A DNA stretch of 64,000 nucleotides from Sinomonas notoginsengisoli (lineage in GTDB: Bacteria; Actinomycetota; Actinomycetes; Actinomycetales; Micrococcaceae). Position 1 is the first letter of the stretch, and each line of letters opens with the position of its first letter. A model generated the notes under the pieces. The model was given only the letters and a program-made list of their open reading frames with translations, searched no databases and was not told where the DNA came from. The translations under genes were made by a program, and so were the position numbers. The stretch is from assembly GCF_021554725.1 (NCBI RefSeq), contig NZ_JAIZDP010000008.1:1-64000 (forward strand), in the 5' to 3' direction. Positions 26,174 to 34,673 of this stretch are shown in pieces.

Positions 26174-26836
26174 GTGGAGCACAAGCCTGCCATCCTCATC
26201 GCGCTCTCGGCCATGGCCGTCGCCCTGTCGGCCTGCTCGGGCACGCCGACGGGCACCACGCCTGCATCATCAAGCGGAGCTGCTGCAGCCCCGTCCACGC
26301 CTGCAGCAACAAGCGGGGCCACTGCGGGCCCGTCCACGTCTGCGGGGGCAGAATGGGGCCTAGTTCCGGCCAACGGTGCCACCAACATCAAGGCCGCAGG
26401 GCTCACCGTGTTGACCGAGGAGGGCACCGCAGAGCATTTCCATGCCCACCTCGACGTGATCGCCGACGGCAAGACCGTCCCCGTTCCCGCCGAGATCGGC
26501 TTCAGTTTCGGCGCCAACGGACGGCCGAACGGCATCTCGGCCCTCCACACCCACGACACTTCCGGTGTCATCCACATCGAAGCCCCCACGACGGGGCAGA
26601 CCTACACTCTGGGACAGGTCTTGGCCGAATGGGGTGTCCTCGACGGGACCTCGAGCGCATCCGCAGGGCCACACTCCGATGTCACGGATTGGACTGTCTA
26701 CGTGAACGGGACCAAGCAGTCGGGCAACCCCCGGGATGTTGTCCTCAAGCCCCATGCCGAGATCGCCCTTGTGCACGGCAGCGGTGCCAGCACGGTCCCC
26801 ACTCCGAGTTCCTACGCCTTCCCCTCTGGCCTCTAG
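26174..26836 (+). CDS. histidine-containing lipoprotein
   Basis: A 220-residue exported protein. A GTG start with AAAGGGG upstream leads to a signal peptide ending in the lipobox LSAC, then a Ser/Thr/Ala-rich linker to about residue 60. The folded part has HFHAHLDVIADGKTVPVPAEIG and ALHTHDTSGVIHIEAP, with clustered His residues that suggest metal binding, and a TYTLGQVLAEWGV block. Similar proteins in other bacteria are annotated only as hypothetical. It may bind copper or another metal at the cell surface, but this is inference. Confidence 0.75.
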   Translation: MEHKPAILIALSAMAVALSACSGTPTGTTPASSSGAAAAPSTPAATSGATAGPSTSAGAEWGLVPANGATNIKAAGLTVLTEEGTAEHFHAHLDVIADGKTVPVPAEIGFSFGANGRPNGISALHTHDTSGVIHIEAPTTGQTYTLGQVLAEWGVLDGTSSASAGPHSDVTDWTVYVNGTKQSGNPRDVVLKPHAEIALVHGSGASTVPTPSSYAFPSGL

Positions 26837-26966
26837 GGCCATGGGGCCCGGCCGTAGAGGGTCCAAGGGCCGTATCCGGACGCCTCTGGGCGCTATAAGT
26901 TCACGAGTGGAGGCCCTGCCCTCTGCGAGCTCAGTGCAACCATCTGCGTGTCGAGGAGATCCCGCC

Positions 26967-28022
26967 ATGAAAGCACTCGTCTACCACGGCCCCGGCCAGA
27001 AGGCTTGGGAGGAGGTCCCGGATCCCACCCTCCACGATCCCACGGACGCAATTGTCAGGATCGAGACCACCACGATCTGCGGCACGGACCTGCACATCCT
27101 CAAGGGGGACGTTCCCGCGGTCACAGACGGCCGCATCCTCGGCCACGAGGGCGTCGGTGTGGTCACCGAAGTGGGCCCGGACTGCACGAAGGTCAAGGTC
27201 GGCGACCGGGTGATCGTCTCGTGCATCACCAAGTGCATGGACTGTGACTTCTGCAAGGCGGGCCTCACCTCGCACTGCCAGCGGGTGGGCGGCATCGGCT
27301 GGATCTTCGGCCACCTCATCGACGGCACCCAGGCCGAGTACGTGCGCGTGCCGTTCGCGGACAACGGTCTCATTCCGCTCCCGGACGGCGTCAGTGCGGA
27401 GCAGGGTGCGATGCTCAGCGACATCCTCCCCACCGGCTATGAGATCGGGGTCCTGTACGGACAGGTCAAGGAGGGCGACGTCGTCGCGGTCGTCGGGGCG
27501 GGTCCCGTGGGCCTCGCGGCGATCATGACGGCGGGCCCGGCCGGAGCGTCGAAGGTCATCGCCGTGGACGGCAACGAGTACCGGCTCGAGGAGGCGAAGA
27601 AGTTCGGCGCCACTGACACGGTCACTGTGCGGGAGGGAGTCGACGTCGTGGCCGAGCTCAAGAAGTTCAGCCGTGACGGCCTCGGCGTCGACGTGGCCAT
27701 CGAGGCCGTCGGCATTCCGGCGACCTTTACCGCTGCCCTCGACTCCATCCGGCCCGGTGGCCGCGTCGCGAACGTGGGCGTCCACGGCAAGCCGGTCGAG
27801 TTCCCGATCGACCGTGATTGGATCAACAACATCACCGTCACGACTGGCCTGGTGAACGCGACGACGGCCCCTGAGCTCCTCGACAAGATCACTGCAGGCG
27901 CGATCGACCCGGCCAAGTTTGTCACGCACCGTTTCACATTCGAGCAGATCATGGATGCCTACGAGACGTTCTCCAATGCTGCCGCCGAGCGTGCGCTCAA
28001 GGTGATCATCACCGCCGGGTAG
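26967..28022 (+). CDS. zinc-dependent alcohol dehydrogenase family protein
   Basis: A 351-residue medium-chain dehydrogenase. Catalytic zinc ligands are in TTICGTDLH near residue 38 and GHEGVG near residue 60. The structural zinc cysteines are in CITKCMDCDFCKAGLTSHC. The NAD(P) motif GAGPVGLAAI is near residue 175, and an acidic residue at the end of the next strand (VIAVDGNEYR) favours NAD. The substrate alcohol is unknown. GAGGAGA provides a strong ribosome-binding site. It is transcribed toward the convergent thiolase operon. Confidence 0.9.
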   Translation: MKALVYHGPGQKAWEEVPDPTLHDPTDAIVRIETTTICGTDLHILKGDVPAVTDGRILGHEGVGVVTEVGPDCTKVKVGDRVIVSCITKCMDCDFCKAGLTSHCQRVGGIGWIFGHLIDGTQAEYVRVPFADNGLIPLPDGVSAEQGAMLSDILPTGYEIGVLYGQVKEGDVVAVVGAGPVGLAAIMTAGPAGASKVIAVDGNEYRLEEAKKFGATDTVTVREGVDVVAELKKFSRDGLGVDVAIEAVGIPATFTAALDSIRPGGRVANVGVHGKPVEFPIDRDWINNITVTTGLVNATTAPELLDKITAGAIDPAKFVTHRFTFEQIMDAYETFSNAAAERALKVIITAG

Positions 28023-28061
28023 CGGGGAGACCACGGCTCTTCCGCTCACGGGGACAGTCGC

Positions 28062-29249
28062 TCAGACAGCCTCGAGCACGCTCACGTAGTTGGCGATCGC
28101 GAGGCCGCCCATGTTGTGGACCGCGGCCCTGCGCGCGCCCGGGAGCTGCATCTCCCCGGCCGTCCCGGACAGCTGCATTGCGGCGACGACATGCTGCGAT
28201 ACCCCCGTGGCACCCACCGGGTGCCCCTTGGCCTTCAGACCGCCCGAGAGGTTCACCGGGAACCGGCCACCACGGAAGACGGAGCCGTCCTCGATGGCCA
28301 CGGAGCCCTTGCCGCGCTCGGCCAGGCCCATGACCTCGTACATGAGGAGCTCGGCAATGGTGAAGCAGTCGTGGACCTCGGCGAGGTCCAGATCCGCGAG
28401 TCCGATTCCGGCCATCTCGAGCGCCCTGGCCCATGCCGCGCGGGAGCCGGCGAACTCGAGCGGATCGCGCTTGGCTGACGGGAGGAAGTCGTTCGCCTGA
28501 CCGAACCCGGCCAGGCGAACGGGTGCGGCGACGGCCGACGGCGCGTGGTCGGCGGAGAGCACGAGGGCGGCGGCGCCGTCGGACACCGGGGAGCAGTCGG
28601 TGCGCCGCAGCGGCGCGTCGACCATCGGGTTCTTCTCGGAGACCGTCCGGCAGAACTCAACGCCGAAGTCGCGGTGCATGTGCGCGTACGGGTTGGCCAT
28701 GCCGTTGTGGTGGTTCTTGGCGGCGATCGAGCCGAGCACGTCGGAGACGGACCCGTACCGCTCCTCGTAGGCGCGAGCCACTTCGGCGAACAGGCCGGTG
28801 AAGCCGGTGCTCGACGGGTGGCCTGCCGACTCGTATCCGGCTCCGAGGAGCGCGGCGCCCACGGTGTCCACTCCCGCGGCGGTCATCTTTTCGGCGCCGA
28901 TCACCAGGACGTTGCGCGCCGTGCCTGCCAGGAGCGCCTTGACGCCCTGCTGGAACGCGCCGGACCCGGAGGCACACGCGTTCTCGACCCGTGTGGCCGG
29001 GACGTTGGCAAGCTCGTCTGAGACCTGCAGCGCGAGCGAGGACGTGAACGCAAGAGGCACCATGCCCGCGTTGTAGTTCCCCACGTAGATCTCGTCGATC
29101 TGGCCCGGCTCGAGACCCGAGTTCCCGATCGCCTCCGCGGCCGCGGACACGATGAGGGACTCGAGCGTCTCGCCCTCGAGCTTGCCGAAGGCAGTGTGGC
29201 CCCACCCTGTGAGCAGGACGTCCTTGACGAACTGGTCCTTCAATGCCAT
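28062..29249 (-). CDS. thiolase (SCP-X/lipid-transfer type acetyl-CoA acetyltransferase)
   Basis: A 395-residue thiolase-fold enzyme of the SCP-X-like branch. It has VENACASGSGAFQQG with the nucleophilic Cys near residue 91, VHDCFTIAELLMYE near 295, and the C-terminal GGLKAKGHPVGATG histidine block. This branch cleaves branched or sterol-type 3-oxoacyl-CoA in some bacteria. Its ATG overlaps the stop of the CoA-transferase B gene (TGATG), so the operon activates and cleaves a 3-oxoacid. Confidence 0.88.
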   Translation of the reverse strand: MALKDQFVKDVLLTGWGHTAFGKLEGETLESLIVSAAAEAIGNSGLEPGQIDEIYVGNYNAGMVPLAFTSSLALQVSDELANVPATRVENACASGSGAFQQGVKALLAGTARNVLVIGAEKMTAAGVDTVGAALLGAGYESAGHPSSTGFTGLFAEVARAYEERYGSVSDVLGSIAAKNHHNGMANPYAHMHRDFGVEFCRTVSEKNPMVDAPLRRTDCSPVSDGAAALVLSADHAPSAVAAPVRLAGFGQANDFLPSAKRDPLEFAGSRAAWARALEMAGIGLADLDLAEVHDCFTIAELLMYEVMGLAERGKGSVAIEDGSVFRGGRFPVNLSGGLKAKGHPVGATGVSQHVVAAMQLSGTAGEMQLPGARRAAVHNMGGLAIANYVSVLEAV

Positions 29250-29947
29250 CAGCGCACCACCTCCGCGAGCGCCTCGTCCGCCTCGCCCGCTTCTCGCGCG
29301 ACGTCGAACTCCGCCTCGGTCTTCCCCCGCACCTCGTCGAGCCCGACGCCGGGGGCGAGCCTCACGAGCGTGAGCCGCCGCGCGCCGTCGTGCGCTGGAT
29401 CCTGAACCACGTCGAAGACGGCGAGGTCCGTGATGATCCGGTCCACCACGCCGACGCCGGTGAGCGGGAGGGTGCACTCGGAGACGATCTTGGGCGAGCC
29501 GTCCTTGGCGACGTGCTCGGTGAGCACGACGACGCGCGGTGTCCCCGCCACCAGGTCCATGGCCCCGCCCATCCCCTTGACCATCTTGCCGGGGATCTGC
29601 CAGTTGGCCAGATCCCCCGAGCCGGAGACCTGCATCGCGCCGAGGACCGCGACCTTGACGTGGCCGCCGCGGATCATGCCGAAGCTCGTCGCAGAGTCGA
29701 AGATCGAGCCGCCCGGCAGCACCGTGACAGTCTGCTTGCCTGCGTTGATGAGGTCCGGGTCCTCGTCCCCCTCATAGGGGAACGGGCCCATCCCGAGCAG
29801 GCCGTTCTCGCTCTGGAGGTGCACGGTCACGCCGTCGGGGAGGTTGTTGGCCACGAGGGTCGGGATGCCGATCCCGAGGTTCACGTAGTCGCCGTCGGAA
29901 AGCTCGGTGGCGGCGATGGCCGCCATCTCGTCACGGGTCCAGGACAT
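29249..29947 (-). CDS. 3-oxoacid CoA-transferase subunit B
   Basis: A 232-residue beta subunit of a family I CoA-transferase. The catalytic Glu is in [13 protein letters not shown] near residue 46; [15 protein letters not shown] and [15 protein letters not shown] are further signatures. It moves CoA from succinyl-CoA or acetyl-CoA to a 3-oxoacid such as acetoacetate or 3-oxoadipate. AAGGAG lies upstream, and it starts 27 bases after subunit A ends. Substrate choice cannot be read from the sequence. Confidence 0.9.
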   Translation of the reverse strand: MSWTRDEMAAIAATELSDGDYVNLGIGIPTLVANNLPDGVTVHLQSENGLLGMGPFPYEGDEDPDLINAGKQTVTVLPGGSIFDSATSFGMIRGGHVKVAVLGAMQVSGSGDLANWQIPGKMVKGMGGAMDLVAGTPRVVVLTEHVAKDGSPKIVSECTLPLTGVGVVDRIITDLAVFDVVQDPAHDGARRLTLVRLAPGVGLDEVRGKTEAEFDVAREAGEADEALAEVVR

Positions 29948-29974
29948 GGAGGTCTCCTTCTTGCTCGTATGAGG

Positions 29975-30691
29975 TCAGGCCACCGCGGCGGCGGGCCGGG
30001 GCCGAGTCGTGACCTGCTCGATGTGCTTCACCCGGTCCGTGGCGGGCACGAGCCGCTGGACGAACACGCCGGGGGTGACGATGAGGTTGGGGTCGAGCTC
30101 GCCAGCAGGCACGATGTGCTCGGCCTCGGCGACCGTGAGCCGCCCGGCCGTGGCCACGACCGGGTTGAAGTTCCGCGCGGTATACCGGTAGACGAGGTTG
30201 CCCGCAGCGTCCGCGGTGTGGGCATGGACGAGCGCGACATCGGCCACGATCCCCCGCTCCTGGACGTACAGCTCGCCCTCGAACGTCTCATGCGGCTTGC
30301 CTTCAGCCACGAGCGTGCCCACCCCGGTCTTCGTGTAGAAGGCGGGAATCCCCGCACCGCCGGCGCGCAGCCGCTCTGCGAGAGTACCCTGGGGGGTGAA
30401 CTCGACCTCGAGCATACCGGCGAGGTACTGCTGCGCGAACAGCTTGTTCTCTCCCACGTAGCTCGCGATCACCTTCGCCACCTGGCCGGCCTCGATGAGG
30501 ACGCCGAGCCCCTTGCCGTCGACGCCCATGTTGTTGGAGACGACCGTGAGCCCGCTGACGCCGGAATCGCGGACGGCGTCAATGAGATCAGCCGGAATTC
30601 CGCTGAGGCCGAATCCCCCGACGGCGAGCGTCATCCCGTCGGCGAGCGCCCCGGCGAGGGCCTCTGCAGCGTCGGTGTGGATCGTGGGCAT
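29975..30691 (-). CDS. 3-oxoacid CoA-transferase subunit A
   Basis: A 238-residue alpha subunit with the glycine-rich CoA loop AVGGFGLSGIPADLIDA near residue 25, TVVSNNMGVDGKGLGVLI, and TARNFNPVVATAG. AGGAGGAGCAC gives a very strong ribosome-binding site for the ATG at 30691, so the longer upstream frame is rejected. It is the first gene of the operon and is divergent from an IclR-type regulator that probably controls it. Confidence 0.9.
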   Translation of the reverse strand: MPTIHTDAAEALAGALADGMTLAVGGFGLSGIPADLIDAVRDSGVSGLTVVSNNMGVDGKGLGVLIEAGQVAKVIASYVGENKLFAQQYLAGMLEVEFTPQGTLAERLRAGGAGIPAFYTKTGVGTLVAEGKPHETFEGELYVQERGIVADVALVHAHTADAAGNLVYRYTARNFNPVVATAGRLTVAEAEHIVPAGELDPNLIVTPGVFVQRLVPATDRVKHIEQVTTRPRPAAAVA

Positions 30692-30842
30692 GTGCTCCTC
30701 CTCGAGCTCGCTGCGCCTTCGCGTATCCGTCGGCGCCACTTTATGGACTCTTCTGGTCTGTGAGCGTAGGCGGGATATGACGGCGATCACAAGGACATGG
30801 GCGCTGATGTGTTCACCTAGTGGCAGATCTGGCCTATCCTGT

Positions 30843-30853
30843 CCACATTGTGG
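30843..30853. promoter_or_regulatory. CCACA-T-TGTGG palindrome between scoA and iclR genes
   Basis: A perfect 11-bp palindrome lies in the 188-bp divergent region, 27 bases before the IclR start. It is a candidate operator for the IclR-family regulator. It does not match an IclR consensus I know exactly. Confidence 0.4.
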
Positions 30854-30879
30854 CGTATTTCTCCGGAGGGGCTGAGGGC

Positions 30880-31659
30880 GTGGTGTCTGACATCCAGGGC
30901 ACGCAGGTAGTGGGACGCATCGCGCTCCTGCTGCACATCATCGCCAAGGCCGGAGGCGCCGGACTCTCACTCGCCGGGATCGTCCGCGCCTCCGGCCTGA
31001 CCCGACCCACGGTCCACCGCCTCCTGAAGGCCCTCGCCGGCAACGGCCTCCTCGACCTGGACGAGGACACAGGACGCTGGCACTTGGGCCCAGAACTGTA
31101 CGTCATGGGGACGGTCGCGGCCGGCCGGTTCGCCGTCGAGCATCTCGCGCGGCCCGCCCTCCGCCACCTCGCCGAGGCCACCGGCGAGTCGGCGTTCCTG
31201 TCAATCCGCCGCGGAGACGAGACGGTGTGCCTGGCCCGCGAGGAGGGCAGCTTCCCGGTGCGCTCGTTCGTGCTCTACGAAGGCAAGCGGTTCCCGCTCG
31301 GCGTCGCCTCGGCCGGGATCGCGATCCTTGCCTTCATGCCCGGAGAAGAGGCCGAGCCGATCATCACCGACGACGGCGAGCGCGCCGCCGAGTACGGCCC
31401 CTCCCACGCGGCGGGTCCCCTCCGGGCGAAGCTTGCAGAGACACGCGAGCTGGGGTATTCGGTCAACCCCGGGCTCATCGTCGAGGGCTCCTACGGACTC
31501 GGCGCAGCCGTGTTCGACCCGGCAGGCAGACCAGGGTGGGCGCTGTCACTGACGGGCATCGAACCGCGCTTCCGTCCCGGCCGGCGGGAGGAGCTCGGAG
31601 AACTGCTCATGGCCGAGGCGCACCGGCTCTCGACCGCCATCGCCGCGCCGCGGGCCTGA
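30880..31659 (+). CDS. IclR family transcriptional regulator
   Basis: A 259-residue regulator with an N-terminal winged helix (LSLAGIVRASGLTRPTVHRLLKALAGNGLL) and a C-terminal ligand domain with GESAFLSIRRGDETVCL, FPLGVASAGIAILAF and ELGYSVNPGLIVEGSYGLGAAVFD. It is divergent from the CoA-transferase/thiolase operon and is the natural candidate for its regulator, with a 3-oxoacid or aromatic breakdown product as likely effector. The GTG at 30880 is chosen because GGAGGGG precedes it; upstream in-frame starts exist. Confidence 0.88.
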   Translation: MVSDIQGTQVVGRIALLLHIIAKAGGAGLSLAGIVRASGLTRPTVHRLLKALAGNGLLDLDEDTGRWHLGPELYVMGTVAAGRFAVEHLARPALRHLAEATGESAFLSIRRGDETVCLAREEGSFPVRSFVLYEGKRFPLGVASAGIAILAFMPGEEAEPIITDDGERAAEYGPSHAAGPLRAKLAETRELGYSVNPGLIVEGSYGLGAAVFDPAGRPGWALSLTGIEPRFRPGRREELGELLMAEAHRLSTAIAAPRA

Positions 31660-31741
31660 GCGGATTGCGCATCCGCGGCACTAGGGGCGATAGTCCCCGC
31701 GCCCTCCCCCGGCATCCGCCGCGACGCGTAGGGTAGGCGGC

Positions 31742-32731
31742 ATGGTCGACTCCGCCCTGACCGACTGGCTCCTGGACTCCGACCCGGCGCTCCGCTGGCA
31801 GGTCGAACGCGATCTGCTCCACGCGCCGTCGGACATCTGGCAGGAAACCCGGACGAGGGTCGCCGCGGATGGCTTCGGCGCGCGGCTGCTCGCGCTCCAG
31901 GACGCGGACGGCCAATGGGCCGGCGGCGCATTCTTCCCCTCTGACTTCGACTTCCACGGCCCCGAGGCCTCCACAGACGCAGGGCAGCCTTGGACAGCCA
32001 CGACCTGGACCCTCACCACCCTGCGCGAATGGGGCCTCGACGCCACTGCCCTGACCGGGACGGCTGAGAAGCTGGCCGCGAACAGCCGATGGGAGTACGA
32101 GGACCTCCCGTACTGGGGCGGCGAGGTGGATGTGTGCATCAACGCGGCCACTCTCGCCAACGGAGCCTGGCTCGGAGCCGACGTGGAGGGCCTGGCCCGG
32201 TGGTTCGTGGAGCACCAGATGGACGAGGGCGGATGGAACTGCGAATGGGTCAACGGCTCGGTCCGCTCGTCCTTCAACTCGACCCTCAACGCGCTCAGGG
32301 CGATCCTGTACTACGAGAACTCGGGCCTCAGCCCGTGGGAGCTGGTGGAACCGCTGCGCGAGGCCCGGAAGGCGGGCGAGGAATACCTCCTCTCCCGCGG
32401 CGCCCTCCGCCGCCAAACCACTGGCGAGCTCGTCCAGCCCTGGTTCGGCGTCCTCGCCTATCCGTTCCGCTGGCAGTACACAGCGCTCCGCGCCGCGGAC
32501 TACTTCCGCGAAGCCTCCCTGCACGACGCCACCCCTCCGGACCCCCGGATGGCCGAGGTGATCGGCATCCTGCGGGACAAGCGGAGCGAGGACGGCACAT
32601 GGCTCCAGGAACACCGGTTTCCCGGGAGGGTGTGGTTCGAGGTGGACGTTCCACCCGGCGAGCCCTCGAAGTGGCTCACGTTCTACGCCGCCCGTGCACT
32701 CGACTGGTGGGACGGCGCCCCGGCGGCGTGA
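31742..32731 (+). CDS. squalene cyclase-like alpha/alpha-toroid protein
   Basis: A 329-residue protein with the prenyltransferase/squalene-oxidocyclase repeat pattern: LLALQDADGQWAGGAFF, WTATTWTLTTLREWGL, MDEGGWNCEW and DKRSEDGTWLQ match Q-D/E-G-x-W repeats. It lacks the DXDD cyclase motif, so catalysis as a terpene cyclase is unlikely. Similar proteins are annotated as hypothetical in actinobacteria. TAGGGT at 31729-31734 lies seven bases before the ATG. Confidence 0.7.
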   Translation: MVDSALTDWLLDSDPALRWQVERDLLHAPSDIWQETRTRVAADGFGARLLALQDADGQWAGGAFFPSDFDFHGPEASTDAGQPWTATTWTLTTLREWGLDATALTGTAEKLAANSRWEYEDLPYWGGEVDVCINAATLANGAWLGADVEGLARWFVEHQMDEGGWNCEWVNGSVRSSFNSTLNALRAILYYENSGLSPWELVEPLREARKAGEEYLLSRGALRRQTTGELVQPWFGVLAYPFRWQYTALRAADYFREASLHDATPPDPRMAEVIGILRDKRSEDGTWLQEHRFPGRVWFEVDVPPGEPSKWLTFYAARALDWWDGAPAA

Positions 32732-32734
32732 GGC

Positions 32735-33295
32735 CTACTTCCGACGGCCGAACTTCGGCAGGTTCGCCATGAGCTCCGTGGCCCGGGCTGCAGCCCGCTC
32801 GACCGAGCGCTGGATCTGCCCCTGGCGGCTCGCCTCCGTACCCCTCTCCCCGGAATGAGGCACAAAGGCGGCGGCCACCAGCGCGGCGTCCTCGCCTGGA
32901 CCGGTGGGGTGGTCAAGGGGTCTCGGCCCCGTGGACGGCGCGAGCACCGCCGGCTCTTCTGACGCGGCGAGCTCAGCGGACGATGCCGGAGCCGCTGGGG
33001 CGGCCGGTGGGACGGCGGTGTCAGCCGGGGACGGCGCCGTCGTGCGCAGTGCCTCGAGCCAGCCGCCCACCTCGGCGAGCGGCTCGAGCCGGAGTGTGTA
33101 GAAGCGCTTCTGGCCCTGGGCCCGGGTGGTGACGAGGCCGGCGTCGCGGAGGACCTTGAGGTGCTTGGACACCGTGGGCTGGCTCGCGGAGAGAGCATCG
33201 ACGAGCTCGCCCACTGCCTTGTCGCCGCCGCGCAGCGTCTCCAGGATGTCCCGGCGTGTGCGGTCCGCGATGACGGCGAAGATGTCAGTCACCAT
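32735..33295 (-). CDS. ArsR family transcriptional regulator with long C-terminal tail
   Basis: A 186-residue protein. Residues 1-85 form a winged helix of the ArsR type (IFAVIADRTRRDILETL, VGELVDALSASQPTVSKHLKVLRDAGLV). The rest is an Ala/Pro/Ser-rich tail ending in a basic RATELMANLPKFGRRK segment. No metal-binding cysteines are seen, so it is not a classic metal sensor. TAGGCT lies six bases before the ATG. Its stop is three bases from the stop of the convergent cyclase-like gene. Confidence 0.83.
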   Translation of the reverse strand: MVTDIFAVIADRTRRDILETLRGGDKAVGELVDALSASQPTVSKHLKVLRDAGLVTTRAQGQKRFYTLRLEPLAEVGGWLEALRTTAPSPADTAVPPAAPAAPASSAELAASEEPAVLAPSTGPRPLDHPTGPGEDAALVAAAFVPHSGERGTEASRQGQIQRSVERAAARATELMANLPKFGRRK

Positions 33296-33313
33296 GCTCC
33301 CAGCCTACCCATC

Positions 33314-34552
33314 TCAGTCGAACCACGGATCGAGCCCGTGCAGCGGGAAGACTTCCTTGCGGGTGGCCATGACAGCGCGGTCCACGGGATCGTTCGGGTT
33401 GAAGCCGATCTCCCATGAGCGCCACCACAGGTCGGCGTCCTCGCCCATGAGCGCCGGGACGTTCTTGCCGTACTCCTCGCGCACGTAGTCGCGCCAAGGC
33501 TGCGGCGTTGGTGTCTGCAGGCTCACCGGGTGGCCCGCGGCGATGCCGACGAGGTGCGCCCACGAGCGCGGAACCACCTGCACAACCTCGTACCCACCGC
33601 CTCCCGTGGCGATCCAGCGGCCCTCGCAGAACCTCCGCGCGAGGGCCGAGACCGACAGGGCCACCTCCCGCTGGGCGTCCACGGTGACCTGGAGGTTCGT
33701 CAGCGGGTCGAGGTGGTGTGCGTCGCAGCCGTGCTGGCTCACGATCACCTCGGGGCGGAACGCCTCGACCAGTTGGGGGACGATCGCGTGGAAGGCTCGC
33801 AGCCACCCGGCATCCCTGGTCCCGGCCGGCAGCGCGACGTTGACGGCGGTGCCCTCGGCCGAAGGGCCGCCCACCTCGGTGGGGAAGCCCGTCCCCGGGA
33901 ACAGCGTCAGACCGCTCTCGTGGAGCGAGATGGTCATGACGCGCGGCTCGTCCCAGAAGATCCGCTCGGTGCCGTCGCCATGGTGCGCATCGGTGTCGAT
34001 GTAGACCACGCGCGCCACCCCGCGGTCGAGGAGCCGCTGGATGGCGACGGCGGCGTCGTTGTAGATGCAGAAGCCGCTGCCCCGGTCCGCAGCCGCATGG
34101 TGCATGCCGCCCCCGAAGTTCACGGCGTGGAGCGCCGAGCCTGACAGGATCGCCTCGGCTGCCGCGAGCGAGCCGCCGACCAGGCGTGCACTGGCCTCGT
34201 GCATGCCGGAGAAGGCCGGATCATCCTCGGTGCCGAGGCCCCGATCGGGGTCAGGCACCTCGGGGTTCTCGCTCACGCGGCGGACGGCGGCGATGTATTC
34301 GCGCGTGTGCACCGTGGCGAGCTCGTCGTCAGTGGCCACAGCCGGCTCGGCCAGCCGCACGAACGGGAGGCCGAACAGCCCGAGCGCCTCGCACAGGCGC
34401 GCGGTGAGATCCAGCCGTGCGGGACTCATGGGGTGGTGCCTGCCGAAGTTGTAGGCCAGGAGGTCTTCACTCCAGGCTACGAGGGTGGGGTACTCGACCC
34501 GCCGGATCGCGCTGGCCGGGCCGCTGGCCTGCTGCGCTGCACCCTCGGACAT
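33314..34552 (-). CDS. acetoin utilization protein AcuC-like deacetylase
   Basis: A 412-residue histone-deacetylase-fold protein. The metal site and charge relay are present: GGGMHHAAADRGSGFCIYND, VVYIDTDAHHGDGTERIF and SQHGCDAHHLDPLTNL, with the catalytic Tyr region at ATGGGGYEV. In Bacillus, AcuC deacetylates acetyl-CoA synthetase; the same role is possible here but no acs gene is in view. TAACCT lies six bases before the ATG on the minus strand, so the mRNA is probably leaderless. Confidence 0.9.
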   Translation of the reverse strand: MSEGAAQQASGPASAIRRVEYPTLVAWSEDLLAYNFGRHHPMSPARLDLTARLCEALGLFGLPFVRLAEPAVATDDELATVHTREYIAAVRRVSENPEVPDPDRGLGTEDDPAFSGMHEASARLVGGSLAAAEAILSGSALHAVNFGGGMHHAAADRGSGFCIYNDAAVAIQRLLDRGVARVVYIDTDAHHGDGTERIFWDEPRVMTISLHESGLTLFPGTGFPTEVGGPSAEGTAVNVALPAGTRDAGWLRAFHAIVPQLVEAFRPEVIVSQHGCDAHHLDPLTNLQVTVDAQREVALSVSALARRFCEGRWIATGGGGYEVVQVVPRSWAHLVGIAAGHPVSLQTPTPQPWRDYVREEYGKNVPALMGEDADLWWRSWEIGFNPNDPVDRAVMATRKEVFPLHGLDPWFD

Positions 34553-34673
34553 GCAGCTAGGTTACCGGACGGCCGCTCCCATGCGGCCCCGGGGGCATGG
34601 TTGGTGGTTTACTGTGACACGAAGCCGCCGCCCGGCCCCTCTGGGCGACCAGGACACACAGGACACGCTTTCG

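Noticed and set aside
24934-26589. A 551-codon minus-strand open frame
   Set aside because: It lies opposite the ANTAR and lipoprotein genes, has a composition typical of shadows and no ribosome-binding site or motif.
34561-34673. Possible c-di-AMP (ydaO) riboswitch before the potassium transporter
   Set aside because: The stretch is far too short and lacks the conserved riboswitch core.
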